The translations under genes and the position numbers were made by a program. Under the pieces are notes generated by a model, which worked only from the letters and a program-made list of their open reading frames with translations, ran no database searches and was not told the DNA's origin. A stretch of 34,889 nt of DNA from Mycobacterium persicum (GTDB lineage Bacteria > Actinomycetota > Actinomycetes > Mycobacteriales > Mycobacteriaceae): assembly GCF_002086675.1 (NCBI RefSeq), contig NZ_MVIF01000062.1, positions 1 through 34,889 of the forward strand. The letters are read 5' to 3'. Below are positions 23,601 to 31,277 of the stretch, in pieces (position 1 is the first letter of the stretch; each line of letters begins with the position of its first letter).

Positions 23601-24305
23601 TCAGCCCTTGATCGACCCGGTCCGTTTCACCTTGGTGGTGGCGATGCACACCACGTCGCGGTCACCCTGATTCCAGGTCGCCTGGGTGGGATACAGCACG
23701 TAACTTTCGAAGTCCTCGCTGTCTGCAGCATTGGGCGCATAAGCGGCGAACGCCGACAGGCACCTCTCCCGATAGTCGCTCTCCAGGCTGGACTGGCCGG
23801 GGAAACTACGTGCAGTCACCCGCAATTGCGCATACACCTCGCCCTCGTGTGGTTTGGCGCACGACACCTTCGGCAGCGTGGCGACCCGCGCATTGTCACC
23901 CGGGATCGACTCGATGCAATCCCCGACGGCGAGGCTGGTTGCGCGCACCGAGCCGTCGTTGGATACGACGGCAGCGATGATCACGACCCCGATGAGTAAC
24001 GTCCACAGCGCGGACAGCACCAGACCGGCGATTGCCATGCCGCGCCCCCCCTGACCGCGAGTCTTGATCTGTTTGAGCGCGATGATGCCGAAGATGACAC
24101 TCAGCAGGACACCGCCGAGGACCCCGAAGATCAGCGAAGCGATCGCAAAGCCGTTGGTGCCTCGCGGCGGCGGAGGCGGCGCATAGGGCTGGCCGTACTG
24201 ACTGGGCTGCGGCGGGTAGCCGCCGGAGTAGCCGGGTTGTTGTGGGTAAGGGCCCGGCCCGGGTGGCTGCGCAGGCGGCGGGTAGGGCGGCGGCTGAAAC
24301 GTCAT
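23601..24305 (-). CDS. Pro-rich DUF4190/septum-formation-like membrane protein
   Basis: The product has 234 residues. Residues 1-48 are a Pro/Gln/Tyr-rich cytosolic tail. Two membrane helices in DUF4190 form (FAIASLIFGVLGGVLLSVIFGIIAL and MAIAGLVLSALWTLLIGVVIIAAVV) span about 50-115. An extracytoplasmic domain (LAVGDCIESIP, KVSCAKPHEGEVYA, YRERCLSAFAAY, DVVCIATT) has four Cys and resembles the actinobacterial septum-formation domain. It ends convergently six bases from the VIT-VWA stop. The role in envelope or division is inferred from family naming only. Confidence 0.8.
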   Translation of the reverse strand: MTFQPPPYPPPAQPPGPGPYPQQPGYSGGYPPQPSQYGQPYAPPPPPRGTNGFAIASLIFGVLGGVLLSVIFGIIALKQIKTRGQGGRGMAIAGLVLSALWTLLIGVVIIAAVVSNDGSVRATSLAVGDCIESIPGDNARVATLPKVSCAKPHEGEVYAQLRVTARSFPGQSSLESDYRERCLSAFAAYAPNAADSEDFESYVLYPTQATWNQGDRDVVCIATTKVKRTGSIKG

Positions 24306-24431
24306 GAGGGAACCGTAATACCAGCTGCGCCGCCAAAGAGGGGCGTCGACAATATCGGCACCATCGGGCAGCCGATCGGGTTTCGCCGCTGTCGCCGACC
24401 GCCGCGCGCTGGGGGTGCAGCCGCGCTTCGT

Positions 24432-24477
24432 TATACTATCTAAGTATCAGCTGGTCCGAGAACAAGAGAGCAGGCAG
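24432..24477 (+). promoter_or_regulatory. Promoter and leader of the LCM-type methyltransferase
   Basis: TATACT at 24432-24437 in an AT-rich patch is a good -10. A leader of about 35 bases follows, ending with GAGAGCAGG ahead of ATG 24478. No clear -35. Confidence 0.4.
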
Positions 24478-25410
24478 ATGCCACGCACAGACAACGACAC
24501 CTGGGACCTGGCAACCAGCGTGGGAGCGACGGCCACGATGGTGGCGGCAGCCCGGGCAATAGCCACCAAGGCCCCGCACCCCTTGATCGATGACCGGTTT
24601 GCCGAACCGCTGGTCCGTGCCGTCGGCGTGGACTTCTTCACCCGGTGGGCCACCGGTGACCTGGTCGCCGCCGACGTCGATGACGACGAGTCTGCTTGGA
24701 AGCTCGAGCACATGCCCGATGCGATGGCGGCGCGGACTCGCTTCTTCGACTCGTTCTTCCACGACGCGACGCAGGCCGGGATCCGCCAGGCCGTGATCCT
24801 GGCATCCGGTTTGGACGCGCGCGCCTACCGGTTGGCATGGCCGGCCGATATGACGGTGTTCGAGATCGACCAGCCGCAGGTGATCGGGTTCAAGACCGCC
24901 ACCCTGGCCGGGCTGGGAGCCGCCCCGACGGCAGATTTGCGCACGGTGGCCGTCGATCTACGCCACGATTGGCCGAAAGCCTTGCTGCACACGGGTTTTG
25001 ACAGAAGTCGGCCGACCGCGTGGATCGCCGAGGGGCTCTTCGGTTACCTGCCGCCGGCTGCTCAGGATCGCCTGCTGGACAACATCACTGCGCTCAGCGC
25101 CGACGGCAGCCGGCTGGGCTGCGAGGCCGTTCCGGACATGTCACAGCTCGACCTCGACAAGGCTCGGGAGATGATGCGCCGGGCCACCGCCAAATGGCGC
25201 CAACACGGCTTCGACCTGGAATTCGCCGATCTGGGCTACGAGGGTGAACGCAACGATGTCGGCGCCTATCTGAACCAGCTGGGCTGGTGCTCAGCTGCTA
25301 CCCGGATGAGTCAACTGCTGGCCGACAACGGCCTTGCGGCGATCCCCCACACCAACGACTCGGTGTCGGTGGCCGACACCATTTACTACACCTCCGTACT
25401 CAGCGCATGA
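24478..25410 (+). CDS. LCM/TIGR00027-family SAM-dependent methyltransferase
   Basis: The 310-residue product belongs to the family that is highly expanded in mycobacteria. It has a start block (DTWDLATSVGATATMVAAARAIATK, then PLIDDRFAEPLVRAVGVDFF), motif I variant QAVILASGLDARAYRL, the acidic strand VFEIDQPQVIGFK and WIAEGLFGYLPPAAQDRLL. Relatives are annotated as putative O-methyltransferases; substrates are unknown. ATG 24478 gives the family's usual N-terminus; the frame is open to 24415. It is directly followed by, and overlaps with (ATGA), the decayed methyltransferase at 25407. Confidence 0.9.
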   Translation: MPRTDNDTWDLATSVGATATMVAAARAIATKAPHPLIDDRFAEPLVRAVGVDFFTRWATGDLVAADVDDDESAWKLEHMPDAMAARTRFFDSFFHDATQAGIRQAVILASGLDARAYRLAWPADMTVFEIDQPQVIGFKTATLAGLGAAPTADLRTVAVDLRHDWPKALLHTGFDRSRPTAWIAEGLFGYLPPAAQDRLLDNITALSADGSRLGCEAVPDMSQLDLDKAREMMRRATAKWRQHGFDLEFADLGYEGERNDVGAYLNQLGWCSAATRMSQLLADNGLAAIPHTNDSVSVADTIYYTSVLSA

Positions 25411-25800
25411 CGCAAGCGCGTCGTCGCGGGCTCAATGGCGTCGTCACCCGGATGTGGAGCCTGCTGGCCCCGGCCTACGAACCTGCCGGTGTTGCAGCAA
25501 TGGGTGTACCGTCTTACCGTCCGCCGCACGACGAGGTGATTGCGCAACTACGCTCCCACGGATCCCGAAACATCGCTGATATCGCCTGTGGCACAGGAAT
25601 TCTCAGTGACCGGATCCAGCGTGAACCGCTGCTACAGGCACCCTCGGCCGGCAGATGGAAGCCGCAGCACAATGCCTCGCCGGCGGAGATGCGGGCACTG
25701 TTCGACGCCGCCCGGTTCACATGCGACATGAGCCAGTTTTCGTGTGCCCCGGTCCCTACCCGGCTTTGGCCGCGTAGTTCTGGTCCACGCTGTTGGGGCA
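25407..25800 (+). pseudogene. Decayed UbiE-like methyltransferase
   Basis: The frame begins MTQARRRGLNGVVTRMWSLLAPAY, changes frame for LPVLQQWVYR, then returns for PPHDEVIAQLRSHGSRNIADIACGTGILSDRIQRE, which is motif I of a class I methyltransferase. After that the central SAM-binding and catalytic region is missing. The sequence jumps to what looks like the family's C-terminus (NASPAEMRALFDAARF, then PVPTRLWP). At least two compensating frameshifts and an internal deletion make it non-functional. It would have been co-transcribed with the LCM methyltransferase upstream. Confidence 0.65.
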
Positions 25801-25911
25801 AAACCGTATCCTTATCCGTGACTGATATCCCGGTATTCCGCCAACAACTTGGTGAGCCGATGCCCGGGACGACGGCCGCAACGGCGTCAGCACCGGCAAA
25901 TGCTGGTCTGG

Positions 25912-28302
25912 TCAGTCGTCCGCTGGCCGGGTGACAGCCATCGGCACCGTCCAGGTCCACGCCGTCTCGCCGGTGTCCGGCGTGGTCATCTCCAGTCGTG
26001 TGCCGCGCGCGGCAAGCTGCTGGGGGAGTAGGGCCGTTAGGTCGGTGGCCGCCGTCGGACTTGGGGCTGTTCTGGATTTTTCGATCACGGTGACCACCAG
26101 GTCGGTCTCATAGGTGGCCTGCAAGACGATCTCGTCGGCGATGGCATGCCGCAGAATCGCCGTGACCAGCTGCTGGACCGCGTCGTAGAGCGCGCTCGTG
26201 ATGGCTCTGTCGATGGTGTCCAGCGCGCCGGTGAAGAAAACCTGGAATCTGGCGTCCAGAGCTTCGGCCACTTCGCCGAGTAGATCCGACATGCGTAGCC
26301 GAAAATTGGTCTCGTCGCCGGTCGGTATGTCGAGTTGGTTGATGGTGTTGCGGACGTCGTTGATGACGGCGTCGAGTTCGCTGACCGACTCGCCGATGCG
26401 TTCGGCGACGGCCGGCACTCGCGCCAGCGGCAAGACTGCGCTGAGTTGCAGGCTGATGAGAAACAACCGCTGAGTCACCGAGCGATGCAGTTCCAGCGCG
26501 ATGCGTTCGCGCTCGGCCGCCACTCGTAAGGTCCGTGTGTGTGCTTCGGCGAGGCGCAGATTCACCAGGTTGTCCACCCGCGCTCGCAGCTCGCCCAGCT
26601 GGAATGGCTTGGACAGGTAGTCGTTCGCGCCGGCTTGGAGCAATGCCAGCCTGGATTGGTCGTCGGCGCGGGCGGTGAGGATCAGCACCGGCGTGTTGGC
26701 CAGCACCGGGTCGGCGCGGACCTGGTGCAGCAGTTCGTCTCCGCTGAGCTGTGGCATCATGATGTCGCACACGATCAGGTCCGGGCGGTGTGCGCGCGCC
26801 AGCTCTAATCCGGACCGCCCGTCGAACGCCGCTTTGACCCGATAGTGCGGCGATAATGCCTGGCACACAAAGGCATTGAGGTCGACGTTGTCTTCGATGA
26901 CCACGATGACAGGTTTGGAGTCTGCGGTATCGGGCTCACCATGGGCTGACGTCGTCGAGATCGCGGTGATTTCGGCGATCGCGCCGGCGGGATCCGGGCT
27001 GGAGCGCTCGTCGCCGCGGGGACTGGCCGGTTGTACCGGCAGACCCGCGGGCGCGAGTCGCGGAAGATCGACGATTACCAGCGCGCCACCCTCGCGGGCT
27101 TCGCTGATCGTGACACTGCCCCGGTGCAATCCCACCAGGTCGCGGACAATGCTCAGTCCTAACCCGGTGCCACCGACCGCCCGCGTGGGACCGCCCTCGA
27201 CCTGGTGGAACCTTTCGAAGACCGCCTCCCGCTGCTCGTGTGGAATTCCCGGGCCGCTGTCGGCGACCTCGATGATGACTCGATGGTCGGGATCCGTCGA
27301 GACCGAACACCGCACGGTGCCACTGGGCCGGGTGAATTTAAAAGCATTGGACAACAAATTCACCAGTATCTGGTGCAAGTGCTCGGGGTCGAGTTCCGCC
27401 GTAACGGGCTGGTCTGCATTGACGCTGAATTCGATGTCACGGTCTACGGCAAGCGATTCGAACAGGGAGGCACCCAGTCGCACATGCTCGGCGACGTCCA
27501 CGTGCGCGTAATTGGGTTGGACGGCACCGGCTTCCAGCCGCGCAGCGTCCAGCAGGTTGTTGACGTGCCGTTGCAGCAACCGGGCATTGCGGACGATCAG
27601 CTCGAGATCGGCACGTGAGGGCTCCTGTGGTTCGGCCGATTCCAGCAGCCTGCGGGCGGGCTCCAGGATCAGCATCAGCGGAGTCCGCAGTTCGTGGCTG
27701 ACGTTGGCGAAGAACTGGCTCTTCAGGTCATCGAGTTCCTTGGCCCGTGCGTAGAGATCGGCCAGTTCGGCGTTGGCCTCCTTGAGCTTTCGACTTGTCT
27801 CGGCCACCTCGTAGGCGCGCGCGAAGACCTCCTGCTCCATCTGGTGGGTGGTGGCGCGCAGCGCGGCCGTCTCCTGCTGCTGCGCCGCGTCGGATGCTTG
27901 CAGGCGGACGAACTCGGTGACGTCCTCCACGCGGTGAATGACGTAGCGCAACTCACCGGCCGAGTCCAGCACCGGTGAGTTGGTGGGGCTCCAGAAGCGT
28001 TCCTCGAAGTCCCCGTCCGGGCGCCGAATGTCGTAACGCTGCACCGGCATCGCGTCGGGGACGCGATCGCGTACGACCCGGTCCAGCGACACCCGCAGGT
28101 TGCGGACTCCTTCGGCATTGGGGTCATCGGGGTTGTCCGGAAAGGTCTCGAAGATGACGTGCCCCAGAATCCGCGTTCGCTCGGTCATCGTCGCCTGCAG
28201 GTAAGCGTCGGTGACGGCAACGATCCTCAAGTCAGGGTCCAGTACCAAGAACAGGCCCGGAGCCGACTCGAACAACCGCCGGAAGTCGACAGCCTCAGTC
28301 AA
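25912..28302 (-). CDS. Hybrid sensor histidine kinase with PAS, receiver and second DHp-like domain
   Basis: About 796 residues from TTG 28302. The frame is open to 28464 but that would overlap the divergent oxidoreductase. Domains in order are as follows. PAS at 5-130 (DFRRLFESAPGLFLVLDPDLRIVAV). Coiled-coil at 135-195. HisKA with phospho-accepting H203 (FFANVSHELRTPL). HATPase with N319 (NLLSNAFKF), DSGPGIP and GGTGLGLSIV. Receiver with phospho-Asp D513 (DLIVCDIMMP), Thr/Lys in ILTARADD and DYLSKPF. The last part is a HisKA_3-like segment (ERERIALELHRSVTQRLF, H606) followed by a degenerate ATPase-like tail without G boxes. No membrane helices, so cytosolic. No partner response regulator lies nearby. 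Confidence 0.88.
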   Translation of the reverse strand: MTEAVDFRRLFESAPGLFLVLDPDLRIVAVTDAYLQATMTERTRILGHVIFETFPDNPDDPNAEGVRNLRVSLDRVVRDRVPDAMPVQRYDIRRPDGDFEERFWSPTNSPVLDSAGELRYVIHRVEDVTEFVRLQASDAAQQQETAALRATTHQMEQEVFARAYEVAETSRKLKEANAELADLYARAKELDDLKSQFFANVSHELRTPLMLILEPARRLLESAEPQEPSRADLELIVRNARLLQRHVNNLLDAARLEAGAVQPNYAHVDVAEHVRLGASLFESLAVDRDIEFSVNADQPVTAELDPEHLHQILVNLLSNAFKFTRPSGTVRCSVSTDPDHRVIIEVADSGPGIPHEQREAVFERFHQVEGGPTRAVGGTGLGLSIVRDLVGLHRGSVTISEAREGGALVIVDLPRLAPAGLPVQPASPRGDERSSPDPAGAIAEITAISTTSAHGEPDTADSKPVIVVIEDNVDLNAFVCQALSPHYRVKAAFDGRSGLELARAHRPDLIVCDIMMPQLSGDELLHQVRADPVLANTPVLILTARADDQSRLALLQAGANDYLSKPFQLGELRARVDNLVNLRLAEAHTRTLRVAAERERIALELHRSVTQRLFLISLQLSAVLPLARVPAVAERIGESVSELDAVINDVRNTINQLDIPTGDETNFRLRMSDLLGEVAEALDARFQVFFTGALDTIDRAITSALYDAVQQLVTAILRHAIADEIVLQATYETDLVVTVIEKSRTAPSPTAATDLTALLPQQLAARGTRLEMTTPDTGETAWTWTVPMAVTRPADD

Positions 28303-28458
28303 ACGTGCACCTACGTTCTCGCATCGCGCTAACGCTACTATCGCGCCACGGCGCCAATCGGCCAAACCGAAACGTCGATCCCGCCGCGGCCCGTCGATCG
28401 GCAGCGGCTGATGATCCGTCTGCAGCCGTACCGCAGAGCGTGCACGTAGGCTCCCGCC

Positions 28459-29472
28459 ATGCACATCGACGCGATGACGTTTCCCGAGCCATTAGGCGAG
28501 GTGGGCGAAGTGGCCCGGCAGGCCCAGGCGGCCGGATTCTCCGGCCTGGTGTTCACCGAGGCGGGCCGCACCGCCTATCTCAGTGCCGCCGTGGCCTCGC
28601 AGGCGGCTCCCGGCCTCGACTTGTCCACCGGCGTCGCGGTGGCCTTCCCGCGGAGCCCCTTCGTCACTGCGGCCACCGCGTGGGAGCTTCAGGACGCAAC
28701 CGGCGGCAAGTTCCGGCTCGGCCTGGGCACCCAGGTGCGCCGTCACGTCGTGCACCGCTACGGGACGGCGTTCGACCGGCCTGGGCCGCGGTTGCGCGAC
28801 TACGTGCTGGCCGTCAAGGCGTGTTTCGCCGCTTTCCGCACCGGGAGGCTCGATCACCACGGCGAGTTCTATGACCTCGACTTCATCACGCCGCAGTGGA
28901 GCCCGGGCCCCATCGACGCCCCCGATCCCCAAATCGATATCTCGGCGGTGAATCCGTGGATGCTGCGGATGGCGGGGGAAGTGGCCGACGGCGTACACGT
29001 CCATCCGATTGGCGAGCCTGGCTACATCGCCCGCCACGTTGTGCCCAACGTGTCCCAAGGCGCGGCAAGAGCGGGTCGCGCACCGTCCGACGTCGCGTTG
29101 ATCGTGCCCGTGCTGACGATTGTCGGCGACAGCGACGAAGAGCGTGATAAGGAACGAGAAGCCGTGCGAGCCAGCATCGCCTTCTACGCCAGCACACCCA
29201 ACTATGCGTTCATCTTCGACGAAGCGGGATTCGAGGGCACGACCGCCCGGATCCGGGAGAAACAGAAGGCCGGTGACTTCGCCGGTATGGCCGGCCAGAT
29301 CACCGATGAGCACATTGCGGTCTTCGCCACGGAGTCGACCTGGGACGGGTTGGCGGACGCGCTGGCCGACAAGTACGCCGCGGTCACCGACCGCCTCGTC
29401 TTCTACAACGCCCGAGGCGATCGGGAGCGCTTCGAGCGATACGGCGAGGTCGCCCGTCGGATGCAGGGATGA
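28459..29472 (+). CDS. F420-dependent LLM-class oxidoreductase
   Basis: This 337-residue luciferase-like monooxygenase-fold protein has features of the mycobacterial F420-binding subgroup: AQAAGFSGLVFTEAGR, STGVAVAFPRSPFVTAATAWELQDATGGKFRLGLGTQ, VHRYGTAFDRPGPRLRDYVLAVKACF and AGEVADGVHVHPIG. It should transfer hydride to or from a small organic substrate using F420; the substrate is unknown. It is divergent from the kinase, with about 156 bases between the two start codons. It is followed by the TetR gene, which could regulate it. Confidence 0.87.
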   Translation: MHIDAMTFPEPLGEVGEVARQAQAAGFSGLVFTEAGRTAYLSAAVASQAAPGLDLSTGVAVAFPRSPFVTAATAWELQDATGGKFRLGLGTQVRRHVVHRYGTAFDRPGPRLRDYVLAVKACFAAFRTGRLDHHGEFYDLDFITPQWSPGPIDAPDPQIDISAVNPWMLRMAGEVADGVHVHPIGEPGYIARHVVPNVSQGAARAGRAPSDVALIVPVLTIVGDSDEERDKEREAVRASIAFYASTPNYAFIFDEAGFEGTTARIREKQKAGDFAGMAGQITDEHIAVFATESTWDGLADALADKYAAVTDRLVFYNARGDRERFERYGEVARRMQG

Positions 29473-29489
29473 TTCGACGTCGAGCGCTG

Positions 29490-29510
29490 TTGACTGACTA
29501 AGTCAGTCAA
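29490..29510. promoter_or_regulatory. Perfect palindromic operator over the TetR promoter
   Basis: TTGACTGACT (29490-29499) and AGTCAGTCAA (29501-29510) are perfect inverted 10-bp arms around one A. The left end doubles as the -35 (TTGACT 29490-29495). With TACACT (29513-29518) at 17-bp spacing it forms a near-ideal promoter whose start falls at ATG 29525. A TetR dimer bound here would block RNA polymerase, so this is very probably the autoregulatory operator. Confidence 0.8.
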
Positions 29511-29524
29511 TTTACACTCGGACC

Positions 29525-30229
29525 ATGGTGCGCGCCCGGCCGGCCGACCGGTTCTCACGGCTGATCTCAGCGGCGGCTGACACATTCGTCGCCAATGGCT
29601 ACCGGAGCACCCAGATGCAAGACGTAGCCGACGTTGTGGGAGTGGCGAAAGGGACGTTATACGGCTATGTGGAAGGAAAAGCCGCGCTGCTTGGCGCGGT
29701 GCTGCGCTATGCAGATGGCATCGAGCCGGCGCCCAGCGAAGGCGACTTTCCGATCCACACGCCGGGTGATGGCGCGCTGGCGGGGCTGGTAGCAACACGA
29801 CTAGGCCGGGAAGTCGCCGAACTGCGGCTGGTGCAGGCCCTGTCTAGCGAGCAGCCGACCTGCCCCGTCGAGCAAGAAGTCGCCGAGATAATCGGCGACC
29901 TCTACCGGCGCCTTGCTCGCCACCGGATCAGCGTCAAGGTCGTGGATCGATGTGCCCCGGAACTGCCGGAACTCGCCGCGGTCTGGTTTGTCCAGGGCCG
30001 CAAAGGACAGGTCAGCGCGCTGACCGAACTTCTCCGGCGTCGTGCGCTGCACCTGCCTGGGCCAGTGGACGTTGTCGCTCGCACCATCGTGGAGACCTGC
30101 GTGCTGTGGGCGGTACACATGCCGTGGGACCCGGCGCCGGCGGGTGTGCAGTGGCCCGACGACGACATCATTGCGGGCACGTTGGCTGGGCTTTTGACTC
30201 GAGGCTTGCTGGGGCGTCCCGATGCGTAG
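29525..30229 (+). CDS. TetR-family repressor
   Basis: The product has 234 residues. The N-terminal TetR helix-turn-helix is clear: FSRLISAAADTFVANGYRSTQMQDVADVVGVAKGTLYGYVEGKAALLGAVL (residues 10-60). The C-terminal ligand domain is helical and unassigned. ATG 29525 sits seven bases after the -10, so the mRNA is probably leaderless and no ribosome site is needed or seen. It overlaps the membrane methyltransferase by eight bases, implying co-expression; the methyltransferase, and perhaps the oxidoreductase upstream, are its likely targets. Confidence 0.88.
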   Translation: MVRARPADRFSRLISAAADTFVANGYRSTQMQDVADVVGVAKGTLYGYVEGKAALLGAVLRYADGIEPAPSEGDFPIHTPGDGALAGLVATRLGREVAELRLVQALSSEQPTCPVEQEVAEIIGDLYRRLARHRISVKVVDRCAPELPELAAVWFVQGRKGQVSALTELLRRRALHLPGPVDVVARTIVETCVLWAVHMPWDPAPAGVQWPDDDIIAGTLAGLLTRGLLGRPDA

Positions 30230-31037
30230 CGTCCCACTGCTCGCTCCGTTGGCCGCTCATTTGGTGCCGACCGCTGTCATCGGATACGGGTTCGTGTTGC
30301 CCGCCGCGGGGATCGCAGCGTTTGGTGCTGTCGGCGTCGGGTTCGGCATGTCCCTGGTTGGTACTGTTCTCGCCTATTTCGCGGGAGTGCGCATGGCTCA
30401 CAACACCACTCATTCCGCCAGCTGGATCGCCGGTGTGTTATCGCGGCAAGCCGCCGCACCCCATGGCGTGCTTGGGCGTCTACTGGGCCGCATCTGGGTC
30501 AGTGAGACCAAAGCGGTCAACGCCGCCGCTATCGACCTGCTCGCGCCGCAAGTTCACGAGCACGTCCTAGAGATTGGGTTCGGACCAGGGCGCACTGTTC
30601 AGTTGCTTTCGCAACGGGCCGCCAAGGTCATCGGTATCGAAGTCTCGGGGACCATGCTCACCGCCGCTCGTCGCCGCAACGCCCAGGCGATCCAGGAAGG
30701 CCGCGTCGAGCTGGTGCGGGGAAACGGGATCACGCTGCCGCTACCGACTAGCTGTGTTGACGCCGTTGTTGGTGTACACACGGTGTACTTCTGGTCCCAG
30801 CCGGACACGACACTCGCCGAGATCGCTCGAGTTCTGCGCCCCCGCGGGCGCGTGGTGCTCGCCTTCCGCGACGGCGACTCGGCCGCGCCCCGTCGGTTCG
30901 ACTTGGGCGTCTATCGCCTGTACCGAGCCAACGACCTTGCCCGGATGCTGAGACAGGTCGGCTTTACTGACATCGAAACCCGGCAGCTCACAGGCGAATC
31001 CGGTCATGTCAGCTGCGTGAGGGCGAGGTCATACTGA
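30222..31037 (+). CDS. Membrane-anchored class I SAM methyltransferase
   Basis: The product has 271 residues. Two N-terminal hydrophobic helices (about 8-55: VPTAVIGYGFVLPAAGIAAFG and VGFGMSLVGTVLAYFAGV) precede a class I methyltransferase domain. That domain shows motif I VLEIGFGPGRTVQLL (about 111-125), acidic strand VIGIEVSGTML, motif TLPLPTSCVDAVVGVHTVYFW, and LRPRGRVVLAFRDGD. The catalytic domain resembles UbiE/lipid methyltransferases, and membrane anchoring suggests a lipophilic substrate. It is coupled to the TetR gene by overlap. Confidence 0.82.
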   Translation: MRSVPLLAPLAAHLVPTAVIGYGFVLPAAGIAAFGAVGVGFGMSLVGTVLAYFAGVRMAHNTTHSASWIAGVLSRQAAAPHGVLGRLLGRIWVSETKAVNAAAIDLLAPQVHEHVLEIGFGPGRTVQLLSQRAAKVIGIEVSGTMLTAARRRNAQAIQEGRVELVRGNGITLPLPTSCVDAVVGVHTVYFWSQPDTTLAEIARVLRPRGRVVLAFRDGDSAAPRRFDLGVYRLYRANDLARMLRQVGFTDIETRQLTGESGHVSCVRARSY

Positions 31038-31277
31038 TCGGCCGGCCCGGCCCTAATCAGCGACATGACAAGGTTCAGGCGGCCTGTGATCAGGCAAGTT
31101 TCTCACCGAATCGCGATGCCATCGACACCCGGTAGTAAACCGGGTGTGCGACTGCGCTGGAACTCGGCGCGAACAACGGCATCGCCACCCGCTTTCGAGG
31201 GGTTGGTGCACACCCCCAGCCCACGGCCGGCTGGCGGCTCGCTAAATTCGAGACGCGATCTCGTCGGAAGGAATGTC
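31038..31277. other. Intergenic before htpG
   Basis: A 240-base gap. A GC-rich inverted segment (GGCCGGCCCGGCC at about 31041-31053) just after the methyltransferase stop could act as a hairpin. The htpG ribosome site GGAAGGA lies at 31266-31272. The open frame back to 31065 has no HtpG-like residues. Confidence 0.45.

Noticed and set aside
28303..28464. N-terminal extension of the hybrid kinase to ATG 28464
   Set aside because: Arg-rich non-PAS sequence that would overlap the start of the divergent oxidoreductase and leave no promoter space.
31065..31277. Extension of htpG to 31065
   Set aside because: HtpG homology begins at ATG 31278, which has a ribosome site; upstream residues are unlike Hsp90.
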